Shown here piece by piece: positions 28,747 through 38,138 of a stretch of DNA of 64,000 bases. Every line of letters starts with the position of its first letter. Within the stretch, counting starts at the first letter, position 1. A model generated the notes under the pieces. That model saw only the letters and a list, made by a program, of their open reading frames with translations. It searched no databases and had not been told where the DNA came from. The stretch spans positions 1,401,416-1,465,415 of the forward strand of contig NZ_CP017269.1 of assembly GCF_001750685.1 (NCBI RefSeq). Direction: 5' to 3'. This DNA is from Geosporobacter ferrireducens (GTDB taxonomy: Bacteria > Bacillota > Clostridia > Peptostreptococcales > Thermotaleaceae). Made by a program: the position numbers and the translations under genes.

Positions 28747-28780
28747 AAAGGGGTTTCGCTCTAAATGGCGAAACCCCTTT
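28747..28780 (+). terminator. Terminator after RNase J gene
   Basis: The 13-bp stem AAAGGGGTTTCGC and its complement is followed by TTTTCTTAT on the plus strand. It also faces the convergent MacB-like operon. Confidence 0.85.
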
Positions 28781-28813
28781 TCTTATATTGATGAATCTTC
28801 TATCTATTAAACC

Positions 28814-30088
28814 TTATTCATACCGGAGTGCCTCAATAGGATCAAGCTTTGCTGCTTTATTGGCAGGATAATATCCAAAAAACACGCCAATCAACATGGT
28901 TACAGAAACACTTAAAAGAATAATCCCAGGAGATGCCGTCGCAGGATATCCTAAGAGTGCAGCGCCTACTGCACCAAGGATTAACCCTAGGATAATCCCA
29001 ATAATCCCTCCTATCATACAAATAATCACTGACTCCACGATAAACTGAACTTTAATATAGGAGTTTCTCGCCCCCAAAGCCTTCCTTGTACCAATCTCAC
29101 GGGTACGCTCTGTAACTGAAACCAACATAATATTCATGACACCAATGCCGCCCACTAAAAGTGAAATTGCTGCGATGACCGAAATCGCAATGGAAACAGT
29201 GCTCAACATGGAAGTCATGTTTGAAATGACACTTTCCATATTCATTGCACTTGCCTCCCACTTCGTATTGTTTTCATAGACCTTTGAAAAATAGTTTTTT
29301 ATGTCTTCCGTAAAAAGTGCAGCATTCACGCCTGTTTTTGTAACTACTGTAAATGTCTGATAATTCTTCGTTGCAGCATCCTGCTTTGCCAAGCTCACTG
29401 GAATATAGAAGCTGGTGCTCATGTCCTTTTCTGAGGAAGGGCTGGGCATAAAGGATGAGGTCTCATACTTATAAATCCCGATAATTGTATAAGTCTCAAT
29501 GCTATCAGCAGAATATATTTTTATTTCCTGGCCTAAAGGATTTATTCCGGCTGAGAACATATTATTCACCAGCTTATCAGATACAACCGCGACTTTCTTT
29601 ACTGATTTTATATCTTGCTCCGTAATAAATCGTCCAGCAGTAACCTTTACGTTGCTCGCCTTTTGGTATCCGTCGTTGACGCCTGTCACACTCACATTTG
29701 CGTAAAGTCTTCCGTCCTGAGCCTTAGCAGAGCCAACGCCATGAGATAGACTTATGGTTTCAATTCTGTCACTAAATCGTGATGTAAATACTTCTATATC
29801 TTCATCTGTTAGAAGGTCGCTCTCCTCGGGAGTAGCAGCAGCAGAGCCAGGCATACGAGGTCCACGATCAAATTCATCGCCCCCGCGCTCCCTTATACTT
29901 ACCATAATTGAATTAGCCCCCATATCTTCCATTGTAGAGGTAATCGAAGCGGTAAGTGAATTTCCTACCGTTACAATGGCTATAACCGATGCGATTCCTA
30001 TGATGATACCCAGCATGGTCAACAATGCACGCATCTTATTTGACTTCAAACCAGCCAAAGCCAGGAGTATATTCTCTGTTAAATTCAT
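28814..30088 (-). CDS. MacB-like ABC exporter permease (FtsX domain)
   Basis: This 424-residue protein begins with a membrane helix ([20 protein letters not shown]), has an extracytoplasmic domain of about 230 residues, and ends with three helices containing [21 protein letters not shown] and RKALGAR, the FtsX/MacB hallmark. It exports peptides, lipids or antibiotics with its ATPase and adaptor. Start overlaps the ATPase stop. Confidence 0.93.
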   Translation of the reverse strand: MNLTENILLALAGLKSNKMRALLTMLGIIIGIASVIAIVTVGNSLTASITSTMEDMGANSIMVSIRERGGDEFDRGPRMPGSAAATPEESDLLTDEDIEVFTSRFSDRIETISLSHGVGSAKAQDGRLYANVSVTGVNDGYQKASNVKVTAGRFITEQDIKSVKKVAVVSDKLVNNMFSAGINPLGQEIKIYSADSIETYTIIGIYKYETSSFMPSPSSEKDMSTSFYIPVSLAKQDAATKNYQTFTVVTKTGVNAALFTEDIKNYFSKVYENNTKWEASAMNMESVISNMTSMLSTVSIAISVIAAISLLVGGIGVMNIMLVSVTERTREIGTRKALGARNSYIKVQFIVESVIICMIGGIIGIILGLILGAVGAALLGYPATASPGIILLSVSVTMLIGVFFGYYPANKAAKLDPIEALRYE

Positions 30089-30819
30089 CAGCTCTCCCCC
30101 CGCTCTCTTTCAGCCGTACGATAACTTAGATTCATCTTTTCATCAAGAATTTTACCGTCTTTTATCGTCACAATTCGCTGAGTTTCTTCCGCTAATTCAT
30201 AGTTATGTGTGATTAATATGATGGTCGTTCCCTTTGCTTCATGTACCTTATGGAAAAGATCCATCACCATTCTTCCCGTTTCTGAATCCAATGCTCCAGT
30301 AGGTTCATCAGCCAAAATGATCGCTGGTTCATTGGAAAGGGCACGAGATATTGCTACACGTTGTTTTTGTCCACCGGAAAGCTCATTGGGCAAATGATGC
30401 ATTCTATCTGCCATACCCACAAGCTCCAAAAGATCCTCTGCTCTTTCTCTTCTTTCTTTTCTATCCATCCCCGCATAAAGCATTGGCAGTTCTACATTTT
30501 TTAATGCAGAATTTCTCGGTATCAGATTGAATGTCTGAAACACAAATCCTATTTTTTTGTTTCGGATATCCGATAGTTCATTGTCGGTCATGTTTTGGAT
30601 AGGGGCTCCATCCAAAACATATTCTCCTGAAGTTGGACGGTCTAGGGCTCCAATCACATTCATCAATGTACTTTTTCCGGACCCGGAAGCCCCTACAATG
30701 GATACAAATTCTCCTTTTTTTACTGCTAACGATATATTTTTCAGAATTTCCAGTTCGTTTGGACTGCCTATATAAAATTTCTTAACCAGATCACGAACAT
30801 CAATCATGATATCATTCAT
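30088..30819 (-). CDS. MacB/LolD-type ABC transporter ATP-binding protein
   Basis: This 243-residue ATPase has Walker [10 protein letters not shown], signature [14 protein letters not shown] and Walker [13 protein letters not shown]. It overlaps the permease gene by one base and follows the adaptor by 12 bp, so the three form one exporter. Confidence 0.94.
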   Translation of the reverse strand: MNDIMIDVRDLVKKFYIGSPNELEILKNISLAVKKGEFVSIVGASGSGKSTLMNVIGALDRPTSGEYVLDGAPIQNMTDNELSDIRNKKIGFVFQTFNLIPRNSALKNVELPMLYAGMDRKERRERAEDLLELVGMADRMHHLPNELSGGQKQRVAISRALSNEPAIILADEPTGALDSETGRMVMDLFHKVHEAKGTTIILITHNYELAEETQRIVTIKDGKILDEKMNLSYRTAERERGES

Positions 30820-30831
30820 AATATTTGCCTC

Positions 30832-32184
30832 CTATTTCCCTGCTGTTTGCAAATGAATCACATCACCAGGTTTTACACTGGCCGTATCATTTACTACTAT
30901 GACACCGTCAGCTAATCCATCTCCTGAAATCTCTGTATATAGATCCGTCTCCATTCCTTTTTCTATGATCTGCTCCTTGACTATTTTTTTACCATTCTCA
31001 TCAGCAATCACATAGACAATATTTTGCCCATCAGAATTTACCGTAACTGCATCATAGGGTACTGCATAAACGCTGTCCTTTTTCTCTAAAATGATATTGA
31101 TGCGGGTATTCATTCCGATTTTCAATTTCGGATCATAATCTAGAATTGCAACTTCTGTTTCAAACTCCACTGTACTGGAAGAAATCGTTGCACCAGCAGC
31201 ATTTTTTGCAGATGCAGGCGAAATTTTAACGACTTCTCCATTTAAAATTCTATTGCCTGTAGCATCGGATTTAATGGTTACCTGCTGCCCTGGATGCACT
31301 TTTCCCGCATCATATTCTTTTACGTAGGTAGTAACCATTAAACTTTCTGTATCTTCAATCACAAATAAAAGTCCATTACCTGGAGAGCCTACTACGGCAT
31401 ACACCGCCGTGACGGTTCCATCCACCGGTGCTTTTATCGCCGAATCAGCAAGATTCTTTTCAAGCTTTTGAAGGGCAATTCTCTGACTATCATTTTTGTA
31501 ATTGGCTTCCGCACTTTTAAAGTTGGCTTCTGCTGTTTTTAAATCCTGCTCCAATTTTAGCTTTGTGGTTTTAAGGGTTGCCGCCGCCTTTTCATAATTG
31601 CTTACAGCCAGTTTATAATTTGTTTCAGATTGATCCAATTCTTGCTGGGAGACAAAGCCAGACGCAAATAAAGATTTATTGTTCTCATAAGTTGTCTGTT
31701 TTGTTTGAAGATCTGATTCCGCTGTTTTAAGGCTATTTTCAGCATTAATCAGCTCTGCATTCAGTCCATTTTCATGCTGGCTCCTGGTGTTCTCATAAGT
31801 GCGCCTTTTATTATCTAAATCAATCGCTGCAGTTTTTTGAGAATTTTCCAGCGTACTGCGCTGCTGTGCAATATCCAGCTCTAATGATGCCGTATCCAGT
31901 TTTGCCAGTATATCTCCTGATTTCACTGAATCTCCTACGCTTACGTTAATCTCTTTTACCGGATAATTCAAAGTGGAATAGACATTTTGAGCATGATAAC
32001 TTTCTACGGTTCCAGATACGCTAATGCTGTTCACCAGCTCATTTCTGGAAAGCTCAGTATAGCCTGTAACAAAAGTGCTTCTGTCTCTTCCTGCAGAAAA
32101 AACGCTAACCGTTAACAAAATAGCGATTACAAGCACGATTGAGCCAATCACCATCATTTTTTTAGGTCTTTTTATTTTTTCCAT
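30832..32184 (-). CDS. MacA-like HlyD-family adaptor
   Basis: This 450-residue adaptor has an N-terminal membrane anchor (MVIGSIVLVIAILLTVSVF), split lipoyl domain (VKEINVSVGDSVKSGDILAK and APVDGTVTAVYAVVG), a long coiled-coil hairpin between about 100 and 235, then beta-barrel regions. It links the ABC permease to the cell exterior. TAGGAGGA precedes the ATG; it follows the Usp-like gene by 56 bp. Confidence 0.9.
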   Translation of the reverse strand: MEKIKRPKKMMVIGSIVLVIAILLTVSVFSAGRDRSTFVTGYTELSRNELVNSISVSGTVESYHAQNVYSTLNYPVKEINVSVGDSVKSGDILAKLDTASLELDIAQQRSTLENSQKTAAIDLDNKRRTYENTRSQHENGLNAELINAENSLKTAESDLQTKQTTYENNKSLFASGFVSQQELDQSETNYKLAVSNYEKAAATLKTTKLKLEQDLKTAEANFKSAEANYKNDSQRIALQKLEKNLADSAIKAPVDGTVTAVYAVVGSPGNGLLFVIEDTESLMVTTYVKEYDAGKVHPGQQVTIKSDATGNRILNGEVVKISPASAKNAAGATISSSTVEFETEVAILDYDPKLKIGMNTRINIILEKKDSVYAVPYDAVTVNSDGQNIVYVIADENGKKIVKEQIIEKGMETDLYTEISGDGLADGVIVVNDTASVKPGDVIHLQTAGK

Positions 32185-32240
32185 GGATGATCCTCCTATA
32201 ATAAACAGTTTTTTTAAGGTTAACTTTCTCCATCACGAAT

Positions 32241-32648
32241 TTATACTTCCTGAAAACTTAAAGTCTTCATAAGATTTGATTCATCTATGACAGATATAGG
32301 GATATCTGGAAACGCTTGATGAACATCGTAAACAAAGTTGCCTTGCATCATCTTTTCAGGTACTCCTACGACCAATTCTGCTACCCGGTTGCTGAGGATA
32401 TAATTATGAACCACGTTGTTAACATTATCACTCCAATATACCTTCATTTCTGCATCCAGAGATTTGCACACATTAAACAAATATTCCAAGGGCGCCTGTT
32501 CAATTTTTTTTAATTTGCAGCGGGATTGGACGCTTAATACCTTAAGCTCCATGTCTTGTGATTTTGCAAGCATATGCCCTGCTTTAATCAACCGTTCACA
32601 ATTTTTTTGATCTGTAACGCAGACCAAAACTGTTCTTTTTTGTTTCAT
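32241..32648 (-). CDS. Universal-stress-like (KdpD/UspA-type) protein
   Basis: This protein of about 135 residues has an alpha/beta flavodoxin-like layout: TVLVCVTDQKNCERLIKAG at the start and an end VAELVVGVPEKMMQGNFVYD, similar to the Usp domain of KdpD. The usual G-x2-G-x9-G-(S/T) ATP motif is not intact, so it may not bind ATP. ATG 32648 follows AAGGTG; a GTG at 32657 is part of that site. It precedes a MacAB-like exporter. Confidence 0.6.
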   Translation of the reverse strand: MKQKRTVLVCVTDQKNCERLIKAGHMLAKSQDMELKVLSVQSRCKLKKIEQAPLEYLFNVCKSLDAEMKVYWSDNVNNVVHNYILSNRVAELVVGVPEKMMQGNFVYDVHQAFPDIPISVIDESNLMKTLSFQEV

Positions 32649-32745
32649 CTCATTCACCTTATTTCTTATTGGGATAATAGAATGATATCAAAACAATGTG
32701 GCTAAAAAATGGCATGAGTATGAAAGATTGTGACAATACAAAAAG

Positions 32746-32843
32746 AGCGTCTACGACGCTTTCGCTAGGGAACCCTAGGTTCCCTTCGACGACTGCTATC
32801 GCAGTCTGAGCACCCTCCTTAGTACGGCATGGGATTTCATCCC
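32746..32843. repeat. Tandem array of four short hairpins
   Basis: Four separate inverted repeats lie within 98 bp: AGCGTC/GACGCT (32746-32760), GGGAACC/GGTTCCC (32768-32784), GACTGC/GCAGTC (32791-32806) and GGGA/TCCC (32831-32843). The stretch is GC-richer than its surroundings and non-coding. It sits between a two-component operon and the Usp gene. Confidence 0.6.
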
Positions 32844-32868
32844 CTACAACCCCTATTTATACAAAAAA

Positions 32869-32902
32869 ATAGTACTGAAGTGTATAAAAACTTCAGTACT
32901 AT
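32869..32902 (-). terminator. Terminator after histidine kinase gene
   Basis: The perfect 12-bp stem ATAGTACTGAAG and its complement has a 10-nt loop and a T7 tail on the minus strand. It abuts the kinase stop at 32904. Confidence 0.88.
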
Positions 32903-32903
32903 T

Positions 32904-34706
32904 TTATAAAGATTTGATTCCAGGCCCAGGATTACGGGACAAGGTGAAAGTAAAAGTGCTGCCTTCTTCCGGATGGCTCTCCACAACGATTCGCTCACCC
33001 AGCCGCTGAATGATTTCAAAGGCTATAGCAAGCCCTAATCCAGTTCCCTGCGTGGCATGGGCTTTATCAACCTTATAAAATCTGTCAAATATATAAGAGA
33101 TATCCTCTGCAGCTATGCCTATTCCCGTATCAGATACAGATACCTTAACCATATCCTCCTCTAAAGAAGCATATAGTGAAATGCTGCCTCCTTTGGGCGT
33201 ATACTTTATGGCATTATCCAGGAGGATAATCAATACCTGCTCCACTAAACCCATATTGCTCCATAATACTACGTCCTCAGAAAGCAGTGTAAAATTAAAC
33301 CGGACGTCTTTTTCACCGGCAAGTATCGCATAGCGTTCAGCTACATCCGCCATAAGTCTATTGATTTTAAAGGCTTCCCGCTGTACTGCATGGGGGTCTG
33401 ACTGGAGCCGGGACAATATAAGCAAATCATCGATAAGTCTCGTAAGTCTCATTGTTTCATGCACCATGTGGGTATAATAACGTTTTTTCGTATCTTCATC
33501 AGGAGCCATACCATCGGCTAGAGTTTCTGCCAATGCCCTCAGGGCAGATACCGGTGTACGCAGTTCATGAGACACATTGGCAACATACTCACGCCGTGTC
33601 TGTTCTAGACGCTCGGATTCTGTAACATCACGGAACAAACCAACTGTTCCTACAATATGATTTTGTTCATCCTCTAAAGGGGAAATTGTAATTCTTAGAA
33701 CCATTTGCTTCCACTTCAGGCTACGAACGATCGTATCTCCTTGCAAAAGGACACTATCAAAATCTTTCCATATGTCTCCAACAGGGATTATTCCCATACG
33801 TCCATCATCATTACCGATACCAAAAATATTATAAATTGCAGGATTAACATGTGTAATATTTCCCACTGCATCTATAGCAATAATCCCTTCCGATAAACCG
33901 TCGATAGTCTGCTTGAGCCGGTTTCGTTCCAACTCTAAAGCAGAAATGGTTTCAGACAGTCTGGCTGACAAATAATTGAGAGAACGTCCCAACTCTCCAA
34001 ATTCCCCCTTATAGTCTTCATTTGCTTGTTCTGTAAGATTTCCGTTTGCCATATTGATGGCTGCATCTCTCATCTGCTTCAATGGGTTCACAATATGTCT
34101 TGTAAGCGCGTATACCGGAAAAATCATTAATAATAAAACACCCAATGCACTTACCATCATCGAGCGCCTCAAACCGAGCAGAGCTGTTAAAAGCTCTTCC
34201 GGCAGTTTGGTGAGAAAAACAGCCCCGGTAATGGTGCCATTATGGATAACAGGCTCTCCTACCACAAGAAATGAACGCCTATTTTTCTCACTTTGCGTAG
34301 CAATAACTTCTCGTCCGGTCAAGACAGAATCAAGGTATTCTCCAAAGACCTCATTCAGTACAGGGGTTATATACCGATGGGCTTCCCGTGGAAGTCGTGT
34401 TCTTAAGATTTCTTCATTTCTTATTATGAGATTGCCTTGTTTGTCATACACATACACAGCAGCATTCCATATTGCATTGTTGACTAAGAACTGCTCATCA
34501 AGTTCATTCTTTGTCATCAATCCCTGCTGGTATTTCAGTACTAAATTAGCAATTACTTCTGCACGTGGCTTAAGCTCCCGCATTTGCATCTCTATGAACA
34601 AATCGTTTGCTATGTGTACAAAGATTATGGTATTGAGAATGGCGTATAATACAACTGTACCTATAATTAATGCGAGAATACGTCTAATAAATACATTCTT
34701 CTTCAC
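32904..34706 (-). CDS. PhoR/WalK-type sensor histidine kinase
   Basis: This 600-residue membrane kinase has helix 1 at about 10-30, an extracytoplasmic sensor about 35-180, helix 2 about 183-203, HAMP to about 255, PAS about 260-365, the phospho-acceptor His 380 in VSHELRTP, and an ATPase domain (NAIKYTPKGG, DTGIGI, GTGLGLAI). The GTG start has AAAAGGAG five bases before. It follows its response regulator by 103 bp; downstream is a MacAB-like exporter it may control. Confidence 0.93.
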   Translation of the reverse strand: MKKNVFIRRILALIIGTVVLYAILNTIIFVHIANDLFIEMQMRELKPRAEVIANLVLKYQQGLMTKNELDEQFLVNNAIWNAAVYVYDKQGNLIIRNEEILRTRLPREAHRYITPVLNEVFGEYLDSVLTGREVIATQSEKNRRSFLVVGEPVIHNGTITGAVFLTKLPEELLTALLGLRRSMMVSALGVLLLMIFPVYALTRHIVNPLKQMRDAAINMANGNLTEQANEDYKGEFGELGRSLNYLSARLSETISALELERNRLKQTIDGLSEGIIAIDAVGNITHVNPAIYNIFGIGNDDGRMGIIPVGDIWKDFDSVLLQGDTIVRSLKWKQMVLRITISPLEDEQNHIVGTVGLFRDVTESERLEQTRREYVANVSHELRTPVSALRALAETLADGMAPDEDTKKRYYTHMVHETMRLTRLIDDLLILSRLQSDPHAVQREAFKINRLMADVAERYAILAGEKDVRFNFTLLSEDVVLWSNMGLVEQVLIILLDNAIKYTPKGGSISLYASLEEDMVKVSVSDTGIGIAAEDISYIFDRFYKVDKAHATQGTGLGLAIAFEIIQRLGERIVVESHPEEGSTFTFTLSRNPGPGIKSL

Positions 34707-34789
34707 AATAACTCCTTTTCTGCCGCAGTTAAAGCAGCCTGCAACGCAGCTTTCTTCATGGCGGATTCATATAGAACAGGTCCTTGCAT
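34703..34789 (-). CDS. Possible 28-residue ORF between regulator and kinase
   Basis: ATG 34789 opens a frame whose TGA overlaps the kinase GTG start as GTGA. The product would be a helical, Ala-rich peptide (MKKAALQAALTAAEKELL). The kinase ribosome site lies within it, so reading it could couple kinase translation to the regulator. There is no convincing ribosome site of its own. Confidence 0.3.
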   Translation of the reverse strand: MQGPVLYESAMKKAALQAALTAAEKELL

Positions 34790-34809
34790 TCTATTAAAAT
34801 CATTCTTTT

Positions 34810-35514
34810 TTAGCTTTGCACTTCAAATTTATAACCCACTCCATAGATACTTTTAATACTCCATTTTACATCTTCACAAGAAAGTTTTTGACGAATACGC
34901 TTGATCTGAGTATCTACACTTCGCGTATCACCAAAATAGTCATCTCCCCAGACCTTCTGGATGATCTGTTCCCTATCAAAAACTTGTCCGGGATGTGAAG
35001 CCAATAAATACAAGATTTCCACTTCTTTGGGCGTAAAATGAACAATTTCCCCGTTTAACCGCACCTCATAGGAGGATATATTCACGTCTAACCCTTCATA
35101 ACGTATTATCGGCTCATTCTCTTTGCGCTGGGATGTTCTGCGGCGCAAGACTGTTTTTACACGTGCCACTACTTCCCGGGGGCTAAAGGGTTTTACAATA
35201 TAGTCGTCTGCGCCCAACTCCAGACCCAGAATTTTGTCTATTTCTTCTCCTTTAGCAGTCAACATAATGATTGGTACATCTGTGGTTTTGCGCAAGGTGC
35301 GGCACACTTCAATTCCATTTATTTTTGGCATCATAATATCCAAAATAATCAAATCGGGTTTCGTTTCATAAGCTTTTTTCAAAGCTTCTTCTCCGTCATA
35401 AGCAGAATCATAAGCAAATCCATCTGCCTTTAAATATGCACGAATTGTCTCATGGATAATAAATTGATCATCACAAATGAGAATATGTCCAATTGCACTC
35501 AAATTTAAATTCAC
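34810..35514 (-). CDS. OmpR/PhoB-type response regulator
   Basis: This regulator of up to 234 residues has a receiver domain (ILICDDQ, phospho-acceptor Asp in LILDIMMP at about 59, LTAKG, VKPFSP) and a C-terminal winged helix (FTPKEVEILYLLASHPGQVF, VDTQIKRIRQKL). The GTG at 35514 lies inside an AGGGGTG ribosome site, so the TTG at 35502, eight bases later, may be the true start. It partners the kinase downstream. Confidence 0.93.
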   Translation of the reverse strand: MNLNLSAIGHILICDDQFIIHETIRAYLKADGFAYDSAYDGEEALKKAYETKPDLIILDIMMPKINGIEVCRTLRKTTDVPIIMLTAKGEEIDKILGLELGADDYIVKPFSPREVVARVKTVLRRRTSQRKENEPIIRYEGLDVNISSYEVRLNGEIVHFTPKEVEILYLLASHPGQVFDREQIIQKVWGDDYFGDTRSVDTQIKRIRQKLSCEDVKWSIKSIYGVGYKFEVQS

Positions 35515-35927
35515 CCCTAAATCCTAGATAGTTTTGTATTTTATTTAATATTTGCAAATTACATTATATTATTTGAAGCAGTTACAAATAGATATAATAA
35601 ACCTGCAAATTTCCTGTTATATGTTGTTTATAGCATTCCTACCTATCCCATATTCCAATTATACAATAAATCCTATAGATGTGTGATTCGGAAGTTCAAT
35701 TTTTATATCGGGAACAATACGGACTGCAAGTCATTCTCTCTATATAACATTAATAAAATTTGTAGAGTTTCCTCAAAGGAGAAATCTAATTGTTGTCGAA
35801 TCTTTATATTGGTTATTCTATATTCAAAGACACTTGAATCACTGACTTCCTTTGCTTATAATAATTCTTTTTCCATCATGCGTTTAAAAACTAAACCTGT
35901 ACCGAATAAATAATTTGAGGTGATATT
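35515..35927. other. Intergenic region between response regulator and IclR genes
   Basis: About 410 bp of AT-rich DNA between divergent genes. An open frame at 35683-35913 lacks a ribosome site and shows no domain. I find no copy of the GAAAC-N3-GTTTC palindrome here, so the IclR gene may not regulate itself through it. Confidence 0.5.
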
Positions 35928-36698
35928 GTGCGTCATGATATGAATGACACAAATTATATAACAATGATCGACCGGGCCTTCGAAATACTTTACTATATAT
36001 CCAACCACCAAGATCCCGTCGGCATTTCCCAGATAGCAAAAGAACTTGATCTTCCTAAAGCAAATATATTTAGAATATTAAATACCCTTCATAAGTGGGA
36101 TATTGTAGAAAGATCTGAAAATGACAAATATATTCTGGGAAAAGGGTTGATTAAGTATGGCAATAAAGCAAAAGAGAGAATGAATCTAATTAGTATTTCA
36201 TCCCCAATTGTTAAGAAACTGTCTCAAGAAATCGGTGAAACCGTAAATATTGGCATTAAGTATGAAGAAAATGTTTTAACCGTTTACAGCGAAGAAGGGG
36301 AATCTTCCTCTTTAGTATCAAAACTTATCCCCATCAGTCCATTAAACTGTTCTTCTATGGGAAAAATATTTTTATCACATGCTACAGAAGAAGAATTACT
36401 AAAATATTTCTCATCGAATGAGCTTGAAAAACGGACGATCAATACAATTATTGATATAAAAGATTTTTTAAAGATTAAAGGTTCTATTATAGAAGAGGAT
36501 ATTGCTTTTGATCATGAAGAGTACGAATATGGTTTGTCCTGTGTTGCTTCTGCAATAAAGGATATAGACGGAAAAATCATAGCAGCAATTAGCGTATCCG
36601 GCCCAACAAGCAGATTGAAGTTTAAGGGAATGGAAAAAATCAAACAGAAGCTAATGGATTGTGCAAAAAGCATTTCAGAATCTACTAAATATATCTAA
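35928..36698 (+). CDS. IclR-family transcriptional regulator
   Basis: The 256-residue protein has an N-terminal winged helix (DRAFEILYYISNHQDPVGIS, QIAKELDLPKANIFRILNTL) and an IclR effector domain (GEEVNIGIKYE-like region, NCSSMGKIFLSH, HEEYEYGLSCVASAIKD, AAISVSGPTSRLK). IclR proteins sense small organic acids or sugars. The GTG start has GAGGTG seven bases before. It faces an aminotransferase and a YjiH-type gene, both preceded by matching palindromes, which are its likely targets. Confidence 0.92.
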   Translation: MRHDMNDTNYITMIDRAFEILYYISNHQDPVGISQIAKELDLPKANIFRILNTLHKWDIVERSENDKYILGKGLIKYGNKAKERMNLISISSPIVKKLSQEIGETVNIGIKYEENVLTVYSEEGESSSLVSKLIPISPLNCSSMGKIFLSHATEEELLKYFSSNELEKRTINTIIDIKDFLKIKGSIIEEDIAFDHEEYEYGLSCVASAIKDIDGKIIAAISVSGPTSRLKFKGMEKIKQKLMDCAKSISESTKYI

Positions 36699-36700
36699 TT

Positions 36701-36728
36701 AAAAAAAGAGCAAAATTGCTCTTTTTTT
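36701..36728. terminator. Bidirectional terminator between convergent genes
   Basis: The 13-bp stem AAAAAAAGAGCAA with its complement has a 2-nt gap and T7 on both strands, between IclR and aminotransferase genes. Confidence 0.85.
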
Positions 36729-36747
36729 GATTCCCACGTTCATGTCT

Positions 36748-37911
36748 TTAATCTCTAAATATATCCATCTTCGAAATACGTTCAAAGGCCTCTCTTAATT
36801 TATCCGTTGTACAGGTACAGGCTAAACGAATATAGCCTTCTCCACAATTTCCAAAGGCAGTTCCCGGTAATGTAAGTACATGGGCTTCGTGAAGTATTCT
36901 ATTAGCCGCTTCGGCTGATGAGAGCCCTGTTTTCTTTATATTTGCAAACAGATAAAATGTTCCTCTTGGTTTCAACACCGACATATTTGATATTTTATTT
37001 ATCCAATCGGCTGCATAGAAAACTCTCTTTTTATATTCTTCCAGCATCCTAGGTTGAATTTCCTTTCGGTGTCTAAGTGCATAAATAGCACCTCTTTGCG
37101 ATATGGAGGGCGCTGTGAATACCACATTTTCGTTAATTTGCTGCATTGTTTTTATAATATATGCTGGCGCTAAGACATTGCCAATCCGCCATCCAGTCAT
37201 GGTGAAATCTTTAGAAAAGCTGTTAATCGTAATGGTTCTCTCTTTCATTTCTTCTAATGTACTGATAGGAATAAAAGGTTCTTCAAAACTATACAATCCA
37301 TATATGTCATCTGCAATAACAACCAGATCATATTGCTTTGCAATAGCAGCAACTTTTTCCAGTGTTTCTTTTGTGAAACAGATTCCTGTAGGATTATTGG
37401 GTGAATTTATTATAATCGCCTTTGTTCTTTCTGTGATGAGTTGTTCCAGGCGATTTATGCTAATTTGAAAGTCTTCATGCTCATAGGTATCTAAAATAAC
37501 CGGCACCCCTCTTGCCAGTTCAATCTGCTGCATATAAGGTGTAAAGCATGGTTGATGAATGATTACTTCGTCTCCGTCGTCAATAATCGCCTCTAATGCC
37601 AGATACATCCCCAAGCATCCACTAGTGACCACCATCACCTCTTTATCTTCTAATTCCAGCTGATATTCCTCTCTGTAATATTTTCGTATTTCATTCCTTA
37701 ATTCAATGTCCCCTCGGAAATCGGTATATTTTGTATGTCCTTGCTTGGCATCCTTTAATGCATTTTCAATAATAATATCATCCGTTACTAAATCCGGATC
37801 TCCCAGGCTTAAATCGATAACATCACTATATTGCTTTGCCAGCACATCGGATTGTCCCATAGGTGTTGTAGCATCCTTCCAATATCTTTTAGCAATATAT
37901 TTATGTTTCAT
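36748..37911 (-). CDS. Class I/II PLP-dependent aminotransferase
   Basis: This fold-type I aminotransferase has about 387 residues, with IDLSLGDPDLVTDD at the N-terminus, INSPNNPTGICFTKETLE, the PLP lysine in INSFSKDFTMTGWRIG, and an Arg in GYIRLACTC near the C-terminus for substrate carboxylate. It resembles the aspartate/aromatic or PatA/MalY-like group; the substrate is not predictable. ATG 37911 follows GAGGGGG by eight bases. Upstream palindromes suggest IclR control. Confidence 0.9.
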   Translation of the reverse strand: MKHKYIAKRYWKDATTPMGQSDVLAKQYSDVIDLSLGDPDLVTDDIIIENALKDAKQGHTKYTDFRGDIELRNEIRKYYREEYQLELEDKEVMVVTSGCLGMYLALEAIIDDGDEVIIHQPCFTPYMQQIELARGVPVILDTYEHEDFQISINRLEQLITERTKAIIINSPNNPTGICFTKETLEKVAAIAKQYDLVVIADDIYGLYSFEEPFIPISTLEEMKERTITINSFSKDFTMTGWRIGNVLAPAYIIKTMQQINENVVFTAPSISQRGAIYALRHRKEIQPRMLEEYKKRVFYAADWINKISNMSVLKPRGTFYLFANIKKTGLSSAEAANRILHEAHVLTLPGTAFGNCGEGYIRLACTCTTDKLREAFERISKMDIFRD

Positions 37912-38012
37912 TAATATATCCCCCTCTTCGTCAGCATCCATACCTGTATGTTTTGTCCTTTTAATAGATGACTTTTGGCTTTCATGAGATCGTTATGGAA
38001 CAAAGCTTAGAT

Positions 38013-38027
38013 TGAAACACCGTTTCA
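38013..38027. promoter_or_regulatory. Candidate IclR operator 1 (TGAAAC-N3-GTTTCA)
   Basis: The palindrome TGAAACACCGTTTCA lies about 100 bp upstream of the aminotransferase start. It is identical in its arms to the site at 39533-39547. It is embedded in a larger imperfect inverted repeat (37989-38001 with 38022-38034). Confidence 0.6.
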
Positions 38028-38041
38028 TAACGATGACAAAA

Positions 38042-38068
38042 TATATTCGAAACTAAGTTTCGAATATA
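38042..38068. promoter_or_regulatory. Candidate IclR operator 2, 27-bp perfect palindrome
   Basis: Thirteen-base arms around a central A at 38055; the core is CGAAACTAAGTTTCG, matching the GAAAC-N3-GTTTC motif. It lies 35 bp centre-to-centre from operator 1, upstream of the aminotransferase gene and downstream of the YjiH-type gene. Confidence 0.55.
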
Positions 38069-38138
38069 GAACCGGGTTATTTATATTTTTATATTTCTAA
38101 ATTCCTCATCGGCGACATCTAGCGATATTCATTCTGTT

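Noticed and set aside
35683..35913. 76-codon plus-strand frame before the IclR gene
   Set aside because: No ribosome site, domain or codon bias; it ends inside the IclR leader.
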